Positions 18,143-27,029 of a stretch of 64,000 nucleotides of DNA are shown in pieces. The DNA lies in the NCBI RefSeq assembly GCF_002211365.1, contig NZ_LOKZ01000001.1, positions 248,001 to 312,000 of the forward strand, written 5' to 3'. Under the pieces are notes generated by a model. The model had not been told where the DNA came from, did not search any database, and saw only the letters and a list, made by a program, of their open reading frames with translations. Origin of the DNA: Rhizobium sp. R711 (GTDB lineage Bacteria > Pseudomonadota > Alphaproteobacteria > Rhizobiales > Rhizobiaceae). Numbering within the stretch: the stretch's first letter is position 1; each line of letters begins with the position of its first letter. A program made the translations under genes and the position numbers.

Positions 18143-19978
18143 GTGGTAGAGAAGACCCCCTCCCCGAATCAGAATGCAGTTCAAGCGCAGGACGGATCGC
18201 GCCAGCTTCGCTCCAAGGCGTGGTTCGACAATCTCGCAAACCCTGACATGACCGCGCTCTACCTTGAGCGTTACATGAACTTCGGTCTCAGCCAGGAAGA
18301 GCTGCAGTCGGGACGGCCGATCATCGGTATCGCACAGACGGGCTCCGATCTGTCGCCGTGCAACCGTCACCACATCGAACTCGCCAAGCGCGTCCGCGAA
18401 GGTATCCGTGATGCTGGCGGTATCGCGATCGAATTTCCCGTGCATCCGATCCAGGAAACCGGCAAGCGTCCGACCGCGGGTCTCGACCGCAACCTTTCCT
18501 ATCTCGGCCTCGTCGAGGTTCTCTACGGCTATCCGCTGGATGGCGTTGTCCTGACGATCGGTTGTGACAAGACGACACCGGCCTGTCTCATGGCGGCGGC
18601 GACGGTCAACATTCCGGCAATCGCGCTTTCCGTCGGCCCGATGCTGAACGGCTGGTTCCGCGGCGAACGCACAGGCTCTGGCACGATCGTGTGGAAGGCG
18701 CGCGAGATGATGGCGCGGGGCGAAATCGATTATCAGGGCTTTGTCAAGCTCGTCGCATCGTCCGCACCATCGACCGGTTATTGCAATACCATGGGTACTG
18801 CGACAACGATGAACTCGCTTGCCGAAGCGCTTGGTATGCAGCTGCCGGGCGGCGCAGCAATTCCAGCGCCTTATCGCGACCGTCAGGAAGTTTCCTATGA
18901 AACCGGCCTGCGTATCGTCGAAATGGTTCGCGAAGACCTGAAGCCATCGGATATCCTGACCAAGGAAGCCTTCATCAACGCGATCAAGGTCAACTCTGCG
19001 ATCGGCGGTTCCACCAATGCGCCGATCCATCTCAACGCGCTTGCGCGCCATGTCGGTGTCGAGCTGACGGTCGACGACTGGCAGACCTATGGTGAAGAAA
19101 TCCCGCTGCTCGTCAACCTGCAGCCGGCCGGCGAATATCTCGGCGAAGATTATTATCATGCCGGTGGCGTTCCCGCCGTCATGGGTGAACTGATCAAGCA
19201 TGACCACCTCCATACTGGGGCGATGACCGTCAACGGCAAGACCGTCGGCGAGAACTACACCACGGCAACGATCGAAGACGACAAGGTCATTCGCCCGTTC
19301 GAGCGTCCGCTCAAGGAGCGCGCCGGTTTCCGCGTGCTGCGCGGCAACCTCTTCTCGTCGGCAATCATGAAGACAAGCGTGATCTCGCCGGAGTTCCGTC
19401 AGCGCTATCTCTCCAATCCGAACGATCCGGAAGCTTTCGTCGGCCGCGCCGTCGTCTTCGACGGACCGGAAGATTACCATCATCGCATCGACGATCCGTC
19501 GCTGGCGATCGACGCTTCGACGGTCCTATTCATGCGTGGAGCTGGCCCGATTGGCTATCCGGGTGCTGCCGAGGTCGTCAATATGCGGGCACCCGATTAT
19601 TTGTTGAAGCAGGGCATCAGCTCCCTGCCCTGCATTGGTGACGGTCGCCAGTCCGGCACCTCTGGTTCCCCCTCGATCCTCAACGCGTCGCCCGAAGCGG
19701 CAGCCGGTGGCGGGCTTGCACTGCTCAGGACCGGTGACCAGGTTCGCATCGACCTCAAGAAGGGCACCGCCGACATTCTCATCGCCGACGAGGAGCTTGC
19801 AGAACGACGCAAGGCGCTAGAGGCCGCCGGCGGCTATGTCTATCCGGAGAGCCAGACGCCCTGGCAGGAAATCCAGCGCACCTATGTCGGCCAGATGGAA
19901 ACCGGCGCCGTGCTCGAGCCTGCTGTCAAGTACCAGCGCATTGCCCAGACCAAGGGCATTCCGCGCGACAACCACTAA
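18143..19978 (+). CDS. IlvD/Edd family sugar-acid dehydratase, L-arabinonate type
   Basis: An iron-sulfur, Mg-dependent dehydratase turning a sugar acid such as L-arabinonate into the 2-keto-3-deoxy acid. The order of motifs is [42 protein letters not shown] (cluster-binding Cys), [20 protein letters not shown] (cluster Cys) and, near the end, [19 protein letters not shown] with the catalytic Ser. This fits the pentonate branch of the family, whose studied example is rhizobial L-arabinonate dehydratase. The GTG at 18143 with AAGGA upstream is preferred over GTG 18104, giving 611 residues. GguC follows and would act on the product. Confidence 0.88.
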   Translation: MVEKTPSPNQNAVQAQDGSRQLRSKAWFDNLANPDMTALYLERYMNFGLSQEELQSGRPIIGIAQTGSDLSPCNRHHIELAKRVREGIRDAGGIAIEFPVHPIQETGKRPTAGLDRNLSYLGLVEVLYGYPLDGVVLTIGCDKTTPACLMAAATVNIPAIALSVGPMLNGWFRGERTGSGTIVWKAREMMARGEIDYQGFVKLVASSAPSTGYCNTMGTATTMNSLAEALGMQLPGGAAIPAPYRDRQEVSYETGLRIVEMVREDLKPSDILTKEAFINAIKVNSAIGGSTNAPIHLNALARHVGVELTVDDWQTYGEEIPLLVNLQPAGEYLGEDYYHAGGVPAVMGELIKHDHLHTGAMTVNGKTVGENYTTATIEDDKVIRPFERPLKERAGFRVLRGNLFSSAIMKTSVISPEFRQRYLSNPNDPEAFVGRAVVFDGPEDYHHRIDDPSLAIDASTVLFMRGAGPIGYPGAAEVVNMRAPDYLLKQGISSLPCIGDGRQSGTSGSPSILNASPEAAAGGGLALLRTGDQVRIDLKKGTADILIADEELAERRKALEAAGGYVYPESQTPWQEIQRTYVGQMETGAVLEPAVKYQRIAQTKGIPRDNH

Positions 19979-20172
19979 GTCATTGGCGCGCTGGCCGCAG
20001 CAAGCGTTATCGAACTTGGTCTGATTGGCCACCAGGGGCGCGATGTCATCTCCGGCATTGCGCCTTTTGTCGTTTTCAAACGAGGACGAGATTCTGGTTT
20101 TGACCTTGCCGACCCGCATCTATTCGTTTTTGATCTAGAGCACCTCCATCGCTCGCGTCACGGAAGATATCG

Positions 20173-21333
20173 ATGTCTTACACACTTCTGGATTCTGCCG
20201 CCGCCGGCGGGTTGTTTGTCGGTCGTGCCTGGAACCCTGCTGTCCAAGGACCGAGCGTCGTGGTGGTTCGGGACGATCAGCTGGTCGACATCACCTCCAA
20301 GGCAGTGCCGACGCTGAGTGCGCTGCTCGAGCAAGCCGACCCTGCGGGCTTCGTTCGCGCCGCGCCTGGCCCCGTGCTCGGCACGCTGGAGGAGGTCGAG
20401 GCTATTGGGATAGGAAAGGCTGACTTATCCCGCGTCCATCTGCTTGCTTCAGCCGACCTCCAGGCGATCAAGGCCTGTGGGGTGACGTTTGCTCAGTCGA
20501 TGATCGAACGGGTGATCGAAGAGAAGGCTGCGGGCAATCCGGATCGCGCCGCCGAGATCCGCGAGCGCGTCAGCACCCTGATCGGCGGCAGCCTCAACAA
20601 TCTGAAGGCAGGCTCGCCGGAAGCCGCAAAGGTCAAGCAGGCGCTGATCGAAGAAGGCATGTGGTCCCAATATCTCGAGGTCGGCATCGGGCCAGACGCG
20701 GAGGTGTTCACGAAGTCACCGGTGCTATCGGCGGTGGGCTGGGGTGCCGATGTGGGCCTGCACCCGATCTCGACCTGGAACAACCCGGAGCCGGAGATCG
20801 TGCTTGCTGTCAATAGCCGTGGCGAGATCAAGGGCGCAACGCTCGGCAATGATGTCAACCTGCGCGATGTCGAAGGCCGCTCTGCGCTGCTGCTCGGCAA
20901 GGCAAAGGACAACAATGCATCCTGCTCGATAGGTCCATTCATTCGTCTCCTTGATGAGCGCTATGGCCTTGATCAGGTGCGCACGGCCGAACTTGATCTG
21001 AAAGTTACAGGGACGGACGGATTCGTTCTTCACGGGAAGAGTTCGATGTCGAAGATCAGCCGTGATCCGACGGATCTCGTCAAGCAGACCTGCGGGCCCC
21101 ACCATCAGTACCCGGATGGCTTCATGCTGTTTTTGGGGACGCTGTTTGCCCCGACACAGGATCGTGATGCACCAAACCAGGGTTTCACCCATAAGGTGGG
21201 CGACGTCGTTGAGATTTCGTCGGCGGGCCTCGGCTTTCTCGTCAATACAGTGCGGCTTTCGACCGAGTGCCCTGCCTGGACATTCGGCATCACCTCACTG
21301 ATGGCAAATCTTGCAAGGCGGGCGCTTTTGTAG
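20173..21333 (+). CDS. GguC/AraD1 family 2-keto-3-deoxy acid dehydratase
   Basis: A 386-residue enzyme of the fumarylacetoacetase-like superfamily. Members named AraD1 or GguC convert 2-keto-3-deoxy-L-arabinonate to the semialdehyde on the way to 2-oxoglutarate. Seen are the N-terminal LLDSAAAGGLFVGRAWNP, a central acidic metal-site segment (WNNPEPEIVLAVNSRGEIKG, about 197-216) and the strongly conserved NDVNLRDVEGRSALLLGKAKD. It lies 194 bases after the dehydratase on the same strand and is probably co-transcribed. The sugar is likely L-arabinose or a near relative. A transporter for that sugar is not next to it. Confidence 0.85.
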   Translation: MSYTLLDSAAAGGLFVGRAWNPAVQGPSVVVVRDDQLVDITSKAVPTLSALLEQADPAGFVRAAPGPVLGTLEEVEAIGIGKADLSRVHLLASADLQAIKACGVTFAQSMIERVIEEKAAGNPDRAAEIRERVSTLIGGSLNNLKAGSPEAAKVKQALIEEGMWSQYLEVGIGPDAEVFTKSPVLSAVGWGADVGLHPISTWNNPEPEIVLAVNSRGEIKGATLGNDVNLRDVEGRSALLLGKAKDNNASCSIGPFIRLLDERYGLDQVRTAELDLKVTGTDGFVLHGKSSMSKISRDPTDLVKQTCGPHHQYPDGFMLFLGTLFAPTQDRDAPNQGFTHKVGDVVEISSAGLGFLVNTVRLSTECPAWTFGITSLMANLARRALL

Positions 21334-21447
21334 GCGTGATACAGGTGCTACGGCAAACATCAGGAATTCTTGAGCCGCACGGCGTCTGTTCCGACGCGAT
21401 CGGTCGCATATATGCTTTTTCTTGAAGCTGAACTGTTTGGGTGCGCC

Positions 21448-21720
21448 ATGAAGAAGGCCCTTGCATTGATTGGTGTTTTCGCACTTATCGGATGCACGAC
21501 GAAGGACTTTTCCTCGCCGGGTCTTGATCCGATTCCCGGCAGCGTCACCTTTGGCGGTCAGCCGCGCACCAAACTGGAGAAATCGCCGCCTGGGTCGACC
21601 TTCCCTCACAATTTCATTGACGAGTGGGGCCGCCAGGTCGATGAGACCTATATGATACAACCCGACAGATCCCTGAAGATCGTGCACAGGGAAATCCGAC
21701 CAATTCGCTTCAACCGTTGA
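21448..21720 (+). CDS. small lipoprotein
   Basis: A 90-residue protein with a standard lipoprotein signal: MKKALALIGVFALIGC, where L-I-G-C is a good lipobox with Cys16. The mature part is short, polar and mostly unstructured-looking. The ATG at 21448 is chosen because it opens the signal peptide; an earlier in-frame codon at 21370 would bury it. No family is recognised. Confidence 0.65.
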   Translation: MKKALALIGVFALIGCTTKDFSSPGLDPIPGSVTFGGQPRTKLEKSPPGSTFPHNFIDEWGRQVDETYMIQPDRSLKIVHREIRPIRFNR

Positions 21721-21868
21721 TGCCGCGTCTTTTGGGTTAGGCTCTGGTCGGGCGAGCCTCTCGTCCTTTTTGTCAAATGATATTCCGCAAGTAATACGAA
21801 CTAACGATTGAATTTGGTCGACGGCTAATACACATTTCATAACGGTACTATATACCGGAGGTCGAGCG

Positions 21869-22360
21869 ATGATCGCGACGCCAGCCCGGCACATGGAAAC
21901 ACTGACGATGAATGCAAAGACGCCGAATGCCATTGATACCTATGTCGGTTCTCGCGTGAGGATGCGCAGACAACTGCTCGGTCTTAGCCAGGAAAAGCTG
22001 GCGGATCAGATAGGTGTTACATTCCAGCAGGTGCAGAAATACGAAAAGGGCCTGAACCGGATCGGTGCCAGCCGACTGCAACGGATTGCCGACGTGCTGA
22101 GCACGTCTCCGAGCTTCTTTTTTCAGCAGGACGATGCTGAACCACAGAACTTGGCCCGACCTGATATGACGGTCGCAGCCGACCCTGTTGCCGAATTCCT
22201 GCATTCGAAGGAAGGCCTTGCCCTCAACCGCGCCTTCCTGCAAATCACGGACACGCAGCTGCGCGAGAAGATTGTCGCCTTGGTCAAGGCGATGGCCCAG
22301 GCGCAGGAGGGACGTGACGTTGCGACTGGACGATCCAAGCCTGGCGAGACCTTCGCCTGA
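21869..22360 (+). CDS. XRE family transcriptional regulator
   Basis: A 163-residue DNA-binding protein. The HTH_3 domain spans about 25-85 (SRVRMRRQLLGLSQEKLADQ, FQQVQKYEKGLNRIGASRL), matching the small rhizobial regulators that begin MNAKTPNAIDTYVGSRV. The C-terminal part has a helical segment starting near EFLHSKEGLALNRAF. GGAGG seven bases before ATG 21869 supports that start, though ATG 21908 gives the family's usual beginning. It stands alone, convergent with pepT. Confidence 0.88.
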   Translation: MIATPARHMETLTMNAKTPNAIDTYVGSRVRMRRQLLGLSQEKLADQIGVTFQQVQKYEKGLNRIGASRLQRIADVLSTSPSFFFQQDDAEPQNLARPDMTVAADPVAEFLHSKEGLALNRAFLQITDTQLREKIVALVKAMAQAQEGRDVATGRSKPGETFA

Positions 22361-22380
22361 GCCCGATGCGCTCGTGACGC

Positions 22381-23613
22381 CTACGCTCGCTCTTCCCACA
22401 GTTTTGCGAGTTCGACGAGGGTGGCGACCGCCTTTTCCATGTCCTGCTTGCTGATCCATTCGCGTGGCGAGTGGAAGGCATGACCGCCGGCGAAGATGTT
22501 CGGGCATGGCAATCCCATGAAGGAGAGACGCGACCCGTCCGTTCCGCCTCGGATGCTGCCACGCATGGGCGACATGCCAGCGCGCCGAATCGCTTCGATG
22601 GCGTTCTCGACGATCTGAGGGTGGCGATCGAGCACGACTTTCATGTTGCGGTACTGCTGCTTGACGAGGAAGGTGTAGGAAGAACCGGGATAGTCGGCCA
22701 TCACCTCCTGCACCAAGGCTTCAAGTCGTTTCTCCTTGTCGACGAGGCCTGTTTCATCGAAGTCGCGGACAATGAGACTGATCGCTGCCTTCTCCATCGA
22801 GCCGGTGACGCCGGTCGGATGGATGAAGCCTTCGCGTCCTTCAGTCGTCTCTGGCGCGGCATTCTTCGGCAGCCGGTCGAGGATCGTGCCCGCGATCTTG
22901 ATCGCATTTTCCATCTTCCCCTTGGCAAAGCCCGGATGGATAGCGACACCGTTAATCGTGATCTCGACACCATCAGCAGAGAACGTCTCGTCTTCGATGG
23001 AACCGGCCGTTTCGCCGTCCATCGTATAGGCGAACTGTGCGCCAAGCTTTGCCAGATCGACCTTGTCGACGCCGCGACCGATTTCCTCGTCCGGCGTGAA
23101 AAGCAGCTTGATAGTCCCGTGTTTGATGTGCGGATGGCTTGCGAGGACTTGCGCTGCGGTCATGATCTCGGCAATGCCTGCCTTGTCGTCGGCGCCAAGC
23201 AGGGTCGTTCCGTCGGTTGTCACGATATCATTGCCAATCTGGTCTTTGAGGGCCGGGTTGTCGCTGACCCGGATGATCTGCTTCATGTCACCGGAAAGCT
23301 GAATGTCTCCACCTTGATAGTTGTGCACGATCTCAGGCTTGACGTTTCTTCCGGTGAAGTCGGGTGCGGTGTCCATATGCGAGCAAAAGCATATGACCGG
23401 AACCGCTTTGTCGGTGTTTGCTGCAACGGTTGCATAGACATAGCCGTGTTCGTCCAGGTGAGCATCCGACAGCCCCATCGCCAATAGCTCATCGACCAGC
23501 AACCGACCGAGCTCCTTCTGCTTCATCGTTGACGGCTGCGTCGACGATGCAGCGTCTGACTGGGTGTCGATGACGACATAGCGAAGAAAGCGATCGAGGA
23601 CGGTATCGGTCAT
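22381..23613 (-). CDS. pepT: peptidase T (tripeptide aminopeptidase)
   Basis: A 410-residue dinuclear zinc aminopeptidase of family M20B that removes the N-terminal residue from tripeptides in the cytoplasm. All metal and catalytic elements are seen: His79 and Asp81 in CFCSHMDTAPD, Asp142 in GADDKAG, Glu176-Glu177 in TPDEEIGRG, Asp199 in YTMDGE and a C-terminal His in GGHAFHSPREW. The length equals that of the enterobacterial enzyme. It is a single gene, convergent with the XRE regulator 20 bases away. Confidence 0.95.
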   Translation of the reverse strand: MTDTVLDRFLRYVVIDTQSDAASSTQPSTMKQKELGRLLVDELLAMGLSDAHLDEHGYVYATVAANTDKAVPVICFCSHMDTAPDFTGRNVKPEIVHNYQGGDIQLSGDMKQIIRVSDNPALKDQIGNDIVTTDGTTLLGADDKAGIAEIMTAAQVLASHPHIKHGTIKLLFTPDEEIGRGVDKVDLAKLGAQFAYTMDGETAGSIEDETFSADGVEITINGVAIHPGFAKGKMENAIKIAGTILDRLPKNAAPETTEGREGFIHPTGVTGSMEKAAISLIVRDFDETGLVDKEKRLEALVQEVMADYPGSSYTFLVKQQYRNMKVVLDRHPQIVENAIEAIRRAGMSPMRGSIRGGTDGSRLSFMGLPCPNIFAGGHAFHSPREWISKQDMEKAVATLVELAKLWEERA

Positions 23614-23842
23614 GCTGGGTCCATCTTATGTTTGGGGCGCTGCCCTGGTATAGCCTTCGAGGACGCGTTATGAATAGGGGCATCGGTATCCGACAGGTCA
23701 CTCGCCAACAATGACGGCCTGGCCACATGGGAGGAAGCAACGCGACGACCCGAACGGTGGTCGGACTTAAGTCCGATGAAACCTGAACGCGACTATCTTA
23801 TTCTAGCCCGGTAAACCAAAAGCATAACGGCAGGAGTGTCGA

Positions 23843-24094
23843 ATGAAAAAAATCATTCTCGTTGCAGCATTTATGGGTGCACTGGCGTCGTGCACAGCCA
23901 CTGAAAAGGGAACCGCAATCGGGGCCGGCACTGGCGCCATCATCGGCGGCGCCGTCAGCCACAGCTGGGGAGGCGCAGCCATTGGCGCTGTCGCGGGCGG
24001 TGTGGCAGGCGCTCTGATCGGGCGTTCGACCGAGCGCCGTGGCTATTGTGTCTATCGTGATCGCTACGGCCGCAGGTATGAGGCACGCTGCTAG
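23843..24094 (+). CDS. glycine-zipper 2TM lipoprotein-like protein
   Basis: An 83-residue envelope protein. The signal MKKIILVAAFMGALASC ends in a lipobox-like A-S-C. A glycine zipper follows (IGAGTGAIIGGAVSH, GGAAIGAVAGGVAGALIG, about 27-62), forming a hairpin of two small-residue helices as in the rickettsia 17-kDa antigen/SlyB group. The tail YCVYRDRYGRRYEARC resembles the C-terminal end of several rhizobial osmotically inducible lipoproteins. It likely acts in the outer membrane; the function is unknown. Confidence 0.8.
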   Translation: MKKIILVAAFMGALASCTATEKGTAIGAGTGAIIGGAVSHSWGGAAIGAVAGGVAGALIGRSTERRGYCVYRDRYGRRYEARC

Positions 24095-24106
24095 AAGCCC
24101 GCTGAA

Positions 24107-24131
24107 GGCCGCCTCCTCTCGTGAGGCGGCC
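24107..24131. terminator. bidirectional terminator-like hairpin
   Basis: GGCCGCCTC and GAGGCGGCC form a perfect 9-bp stem with a 7-base loop between the convergent ends of the glycine-zipper gene (stop 24094) and the permease gene (stop 24153). No T-run of note follows, so the call rests on stem strength and position. Confidence 0.6.
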
Positions 24132-24152
24132 AATCGTTCGCAAGACAAGGAA

Positions 24153-24995
24153 CTAATGGGCGCTTTGTTGTTTCGCCCTTGCGACGATCTGCGTCGGGTT
24201 CACGAACTGCAAGGCGAGAACCAGCCAGAACAATGTCGTGACCATATAGACCACCGCCATCGCATCGATCGACTGCCCGGCGCGCACGCCAGAGGCGAAA
24301 ACCGCATAATAGAGCGAAACCACCAGCGTTTGGGTTGTCGGCCCGGCGATTAAGAAGGTCAACTCGAACATCGCTATCGTGCGCACCAGCACGAGCAGCA
24401 ATGCAGCCAGCATCCCCGGCAGAAGGAGCGGCAACAGGATGCGGAGGAACAGGCTTGTCGTTCCCGCACCAAAGACCCTCGCGGCTGCTTCGATACGCGG
24501 ATCGATCTGTTCAATGAAGGGGATCATGACGAGCACGACAAAGGGTAGCGACGGCACGACATTGATCAGCACGACGCCCCAGAAGGTACCGCCAAGCCCC
24601 AGCTGGTAAAGGACGGTTGCCAATGGAATGCCGTAGGTCAACGGCGGAATGAGCAATGGCAACAGGAACAGCAGAACGACCAGGCGCTTTCCCGGAAAGT
24701 CGCGGCGTGCCAGCGCGTAAGCTGCCGTAACGCCTAAAATTCCGGAGATAAGAACGACGGTAAAGACGATCTCGAAGGTGACAAGAACGACGCTCGACAG
24801 CTGGAATTCCTTCCAGGCGCTGAAATACCATCGTGTCGTCCAGCCGGCCGGCAGCCATGTGCCAAGCCAGCGCGTCGCAAAGGAATTGACGATGACGGCG
24901 GCGATGACGGCAAGCAGATTGAGGATAAAGAGGATGGCGAGCGCCCAAATGGTGAAGCGCCAGATCTTCGAGGTGAGACCCTGATCTCGGATCAT
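24153..24995 (-). CDS. ABC importer permease, PotC/binding-protein-dependent type
   Basis: A 280-residue inner-membrane protein with six predicted helices (opening IWALAILFILNLLAVIAAVIV). The EAA loop is seen at EAAARVFGAGTTSLFLRILLPLLLP (about 169-193). It forms the second half of the permease pair of the importer encoded from 28205 down. It begins 2 bases after the stop of the preceding permease gene. It is the last gene of the operon, with a strong hairpin just past its end. Confidence 0.92.
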   Translation of the reverse strand: MIRDQGLTSKIWRFTIWALAILFILNLLAVIAAVIVNSFATRWLGTWLPAGWTTRWYFSAWKEFQLSSVVLVTFEIVFTVVLISGILGVTAAYALARRDFPGKRLVVLLFLLPLLIPPLTYGIPLATVLYQLGLGGTFWGVVLINVVPSLPFVVLVMIPFIEQIDPRIEAAARVFGAGTTSLFLRILLPLLLPGMLAALLLVLVRTIAMFELTFLIAGPTTQTLVVSLYYAVFASGVRAGQSIDAMAVVYMVTTLFWLVLALQFVNPTQIVARAKQQSAH

Positions 24996-24997
24996 GA

Positions 24998-25876
24998 CTA
25001 GCCTTTCGTGCCGCCGGCGGGGCCGCGGTAAAAGAGGGATCGTGTGGCCAAAACAGCAAGCACGACGACCAGCTCCACGCCGCCCATGATCAGCGCAATC
25101 GCCGAACCGAGTGAATGATCATATTGTTCGAAGGCTGCCTGATAGGCGGCAATCGAGATGACGCGTGTCGGGCCGGCGGGCGCCCCGAGTAGGACAGCAG
25201 ACGGGAAGACTGCAAACGCCTGCACGAAGGCGAGGCAGAAGGTGACGGCGAGCCCCGGGACGAGCAGTGGCAGAAAGACGCGGAAAAAGCGCTGGCGCGG
25301 TCCGGCACCCAGTGTCGCCGCCGCCTGCTCGATCGCCGGATCGATGCCGGTCACGTAAGACAGCGTCAAAAGAAAGGCGAACGGAAAGCCGGTGATCAGC
25401 AGCGACGCAAAGACGCCCCAGTAATTGTTTGTCAGCTTTACCGGCGCGTCGAGTATGCCGAGCATCAGTAGCGTATGATTGAACCAGCCGCGCGGCCCGA
25501 GAAACGTTAAAAGCCCGTCGGCGACGAAGACTGTACCGAGCGTGATCGGCAGGACGAGAATGGTGGTGAGCAGCCGCTGTCTGCGCATCAGGCGGACCCG
25601 CAGCGCGACCGGCACGGCGAAGGCGAGATTGATGACAGTCACCGGCAGCGCCAACCACATTGTCGCGGCGATCGTCTGGTATTGAAACGGATCGGTGAAA
25701 AACTTCGCGTAATTGGCGTACCACGCGCCCTCCTTTGGCAGGAGGGAATCGGCCACCCCGTAGCAAAACGGGTAGACGAACAGTGCGATCATGAAGATCA
25801 ACCCAGGCAGCAAAAGGAGCGTCGTGCCATCGAGACCTCGCGCGCCAAGCCGTGTTTGCAGCGACGGTCCGCTCAT
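24998..25876 (-). CDS. ABC importer permease, PotB type
   Basis: A 292-residue inner-membrane subunit. The first helix is LLLLPGLIFMIALFVYPFCYGV and the EAA loop reads EQAAATLGAGPRQRFFRVFLPLLVPG. Its start overlaps the stop of the ATPase gene in ATGA, a sign of coupled translation. With the other permease it belongs to the class that includes polyamine, ferric iron and opine importers, so sequence alone does not give the ligand. Confidence 0.92.
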   Translation of the reverse strand: MSGPSLQTRLGARGLDGTTLLLLPGLIFMIALFVYPFCYGVADSLLPKEGAWYANYAKFFTDPFQYQTIAATMWLALPVTVINLAFAVPVALRVRLMRRQRLLTTILVLPITLGTVFVADGLLTFLGPRGWFNHTLLMLGILDAPVKLTNNYWGVFASLLITGFPFAFLLTLSYVTGIDPAIEQAAATLGAGPRQRFFRVFLPLLVPGLAVTFCLAFVQAFAVFPSAVLLGAPAGPTRVISIAAYQAAFEQYDHSLGSAIALIMGGVELVVVLAVLATRSLFYRGPAGGTKG

Positions 25877-26961
25877 CGCGCCGCCCCTGCAAAGATAAGG
25901 GCCCGGCCGGCAGCCGGTTGCAGTCTGGTCGATGCTCCGCGCGCCAACGGCTCATCTGCCCGGAAATAGAGTTCGGAACCGTCGGATGCCTGCGCCATTC
26001 CAAAGAAGGCCCGCCCGCGATATTCCATACTGCTGACCGTGGCAGCGATCCCCTCGCCGCTCGAGGCGACAAGATCTTCCGGGCGGACGGACAGGATGGC
26101 TGCGTCGCCGACGTTAAGCGGCGCGCGCATTGTTCCGACCATCCGGGCGCCGGCAACCTCAATCTCGGCTTCGTCGATCGACACGCGTGTAATGCGGCCC
26201 GCAACGCGCGTCCTGAAGCCCATGAAATCCGCAACTTCGACATTGACGGGACGCTGATAGAGATCCTGAGGTGAGCCGATCTGTTCGATGTTGCCCTGGC
26301 TCATGACGACGATGCGATCGGCAAGTGACAGCGCCTCGTCCTGGTCATGCGTAACATAGATGGTCGTGGAGCCGATCTGGTCATGGATGCCGCGAATTTC
26401 GGCGCGCATCTCAAGCCGAAGTTTCGCGTCGAGGTTCGAGAGCGGTTCGTCCATCAACACGACCGGTGGGCGAATGACGATGGCGCGCGCGATCGCCACG
26501 CGCTGCTGTTGACCACCGGAAAGCTGGCCTGGCAACTTGTCGGCCTGGCTTTCAAGGCGCACGAGCGCAAGGGCATCGCGGATGCGCCGATCGGCTTCCG
26601 GACCTTTTATACCCTGCATTGAAAGCCCGAATCCGACGTTCTTGCGCACGCTCATATGTGGAAATAGTGCGTAGCTCTGGAACACCATGCCGAAGCCGCG
26701 GCGTTCGGGTTCGAGCTGGTCGATGCGTGTGCCGCCAAGGCGAATTTCGCCGCCGGTCAGCGCCAACAGACCGGCGATGCAGTTCAGCGCTGTCGACTTA
26801 CCGCAGCCGGACGGACCAAGCAGGGCGACAAATTCTCCAGGCTCGATCGCAAGATCGATGCCGTTCAAGGCGTTGAACGCCCCGAATGCGCGTCGCATCC
26901 CATCAAGTTCCAGGCGTACGTTCTTGCGCGTCGGCGCGACGGCATTCGATACCGAGGTCAA
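25873..26961 (-). CDS. ABC importer ATPase, PotA/FbpC type
   Basis: The cytoplasmic ATPase of the importer. Walker A is GPSGCGKST, the signature [14 protein letters not shown], Walker B VVLMDEPLSNLDAKLR and the switch His lies in YVTHDQDEAL. A C-terminal TOBE-type domain follows (AAILSVRPEDLV). I set the start at TTG 26961 (362 residues), preceded by GGAG and lying just after the stem-loop at 26990-27018. ATG 27027, three bases after the binding-protein stop, would also be in frame and would place the stem-loop inside the gene. Which is used is not settled. Confidence 0.88.
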   Translation of the reverse strand: MTSVSNAVAPTRKNVRLELDGMRRAFGAFNALNGIDLAIEPGEFVALLGPSGCGKSTALNCIAGLLALTGGEIRLGGTRIDQLEPERRGFGMVFQSYALFPHMSVRKNVGFGLSMQGIKGPEADRRIRDALALVRLESQADKLPGQLSGGQQQRVAIARAIVIRPPVVLMDEPLSNLDAKLRLEMRAEIRGIHDQIGSTTIYVTHDQDEALSLADRIVVMSQGNIEQIGSPQDLYQRPVNVEVADFMGFRTRVAGRITRVSIDEAEIEVAGARMVGTMRAPLNVGDAAILSVRPEDLVASSGEGIAATVSSMEYRGRAFFGMAQASDGSELYFRADEPLARGASTRLQPAAGRALIFAGAAR

Positions 26962-26989
26962 AACCAATCTCCATCTGCACAATGAGGTT

Positions 26990-27018
26990 GTCGGCCCGAG
27001 ATCCGATCCCGGGCCGAC
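26990..27018 (-). other. intergenic stem-loop after binding-protein gene
   Basis: GTCGGCCCGAGATC and GATCCCGGGCCGAC pair over 14 positions with one mismatch, which is a G-U wobble in the minus-strand RNA. It lies 12 bases past the binding-protein stop and before the likely ATPase start, the place where importer operons often reduce downstream expression. Confidence 0.6.
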
Positions 27019-27029
27019 CGATGTCATTA

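Noticed and set aside
18089-19483. 464-codon open frame on the minus strand
   Set aside because: It mirrors the dehydratase gene, whose motifs are complete on the other strand.
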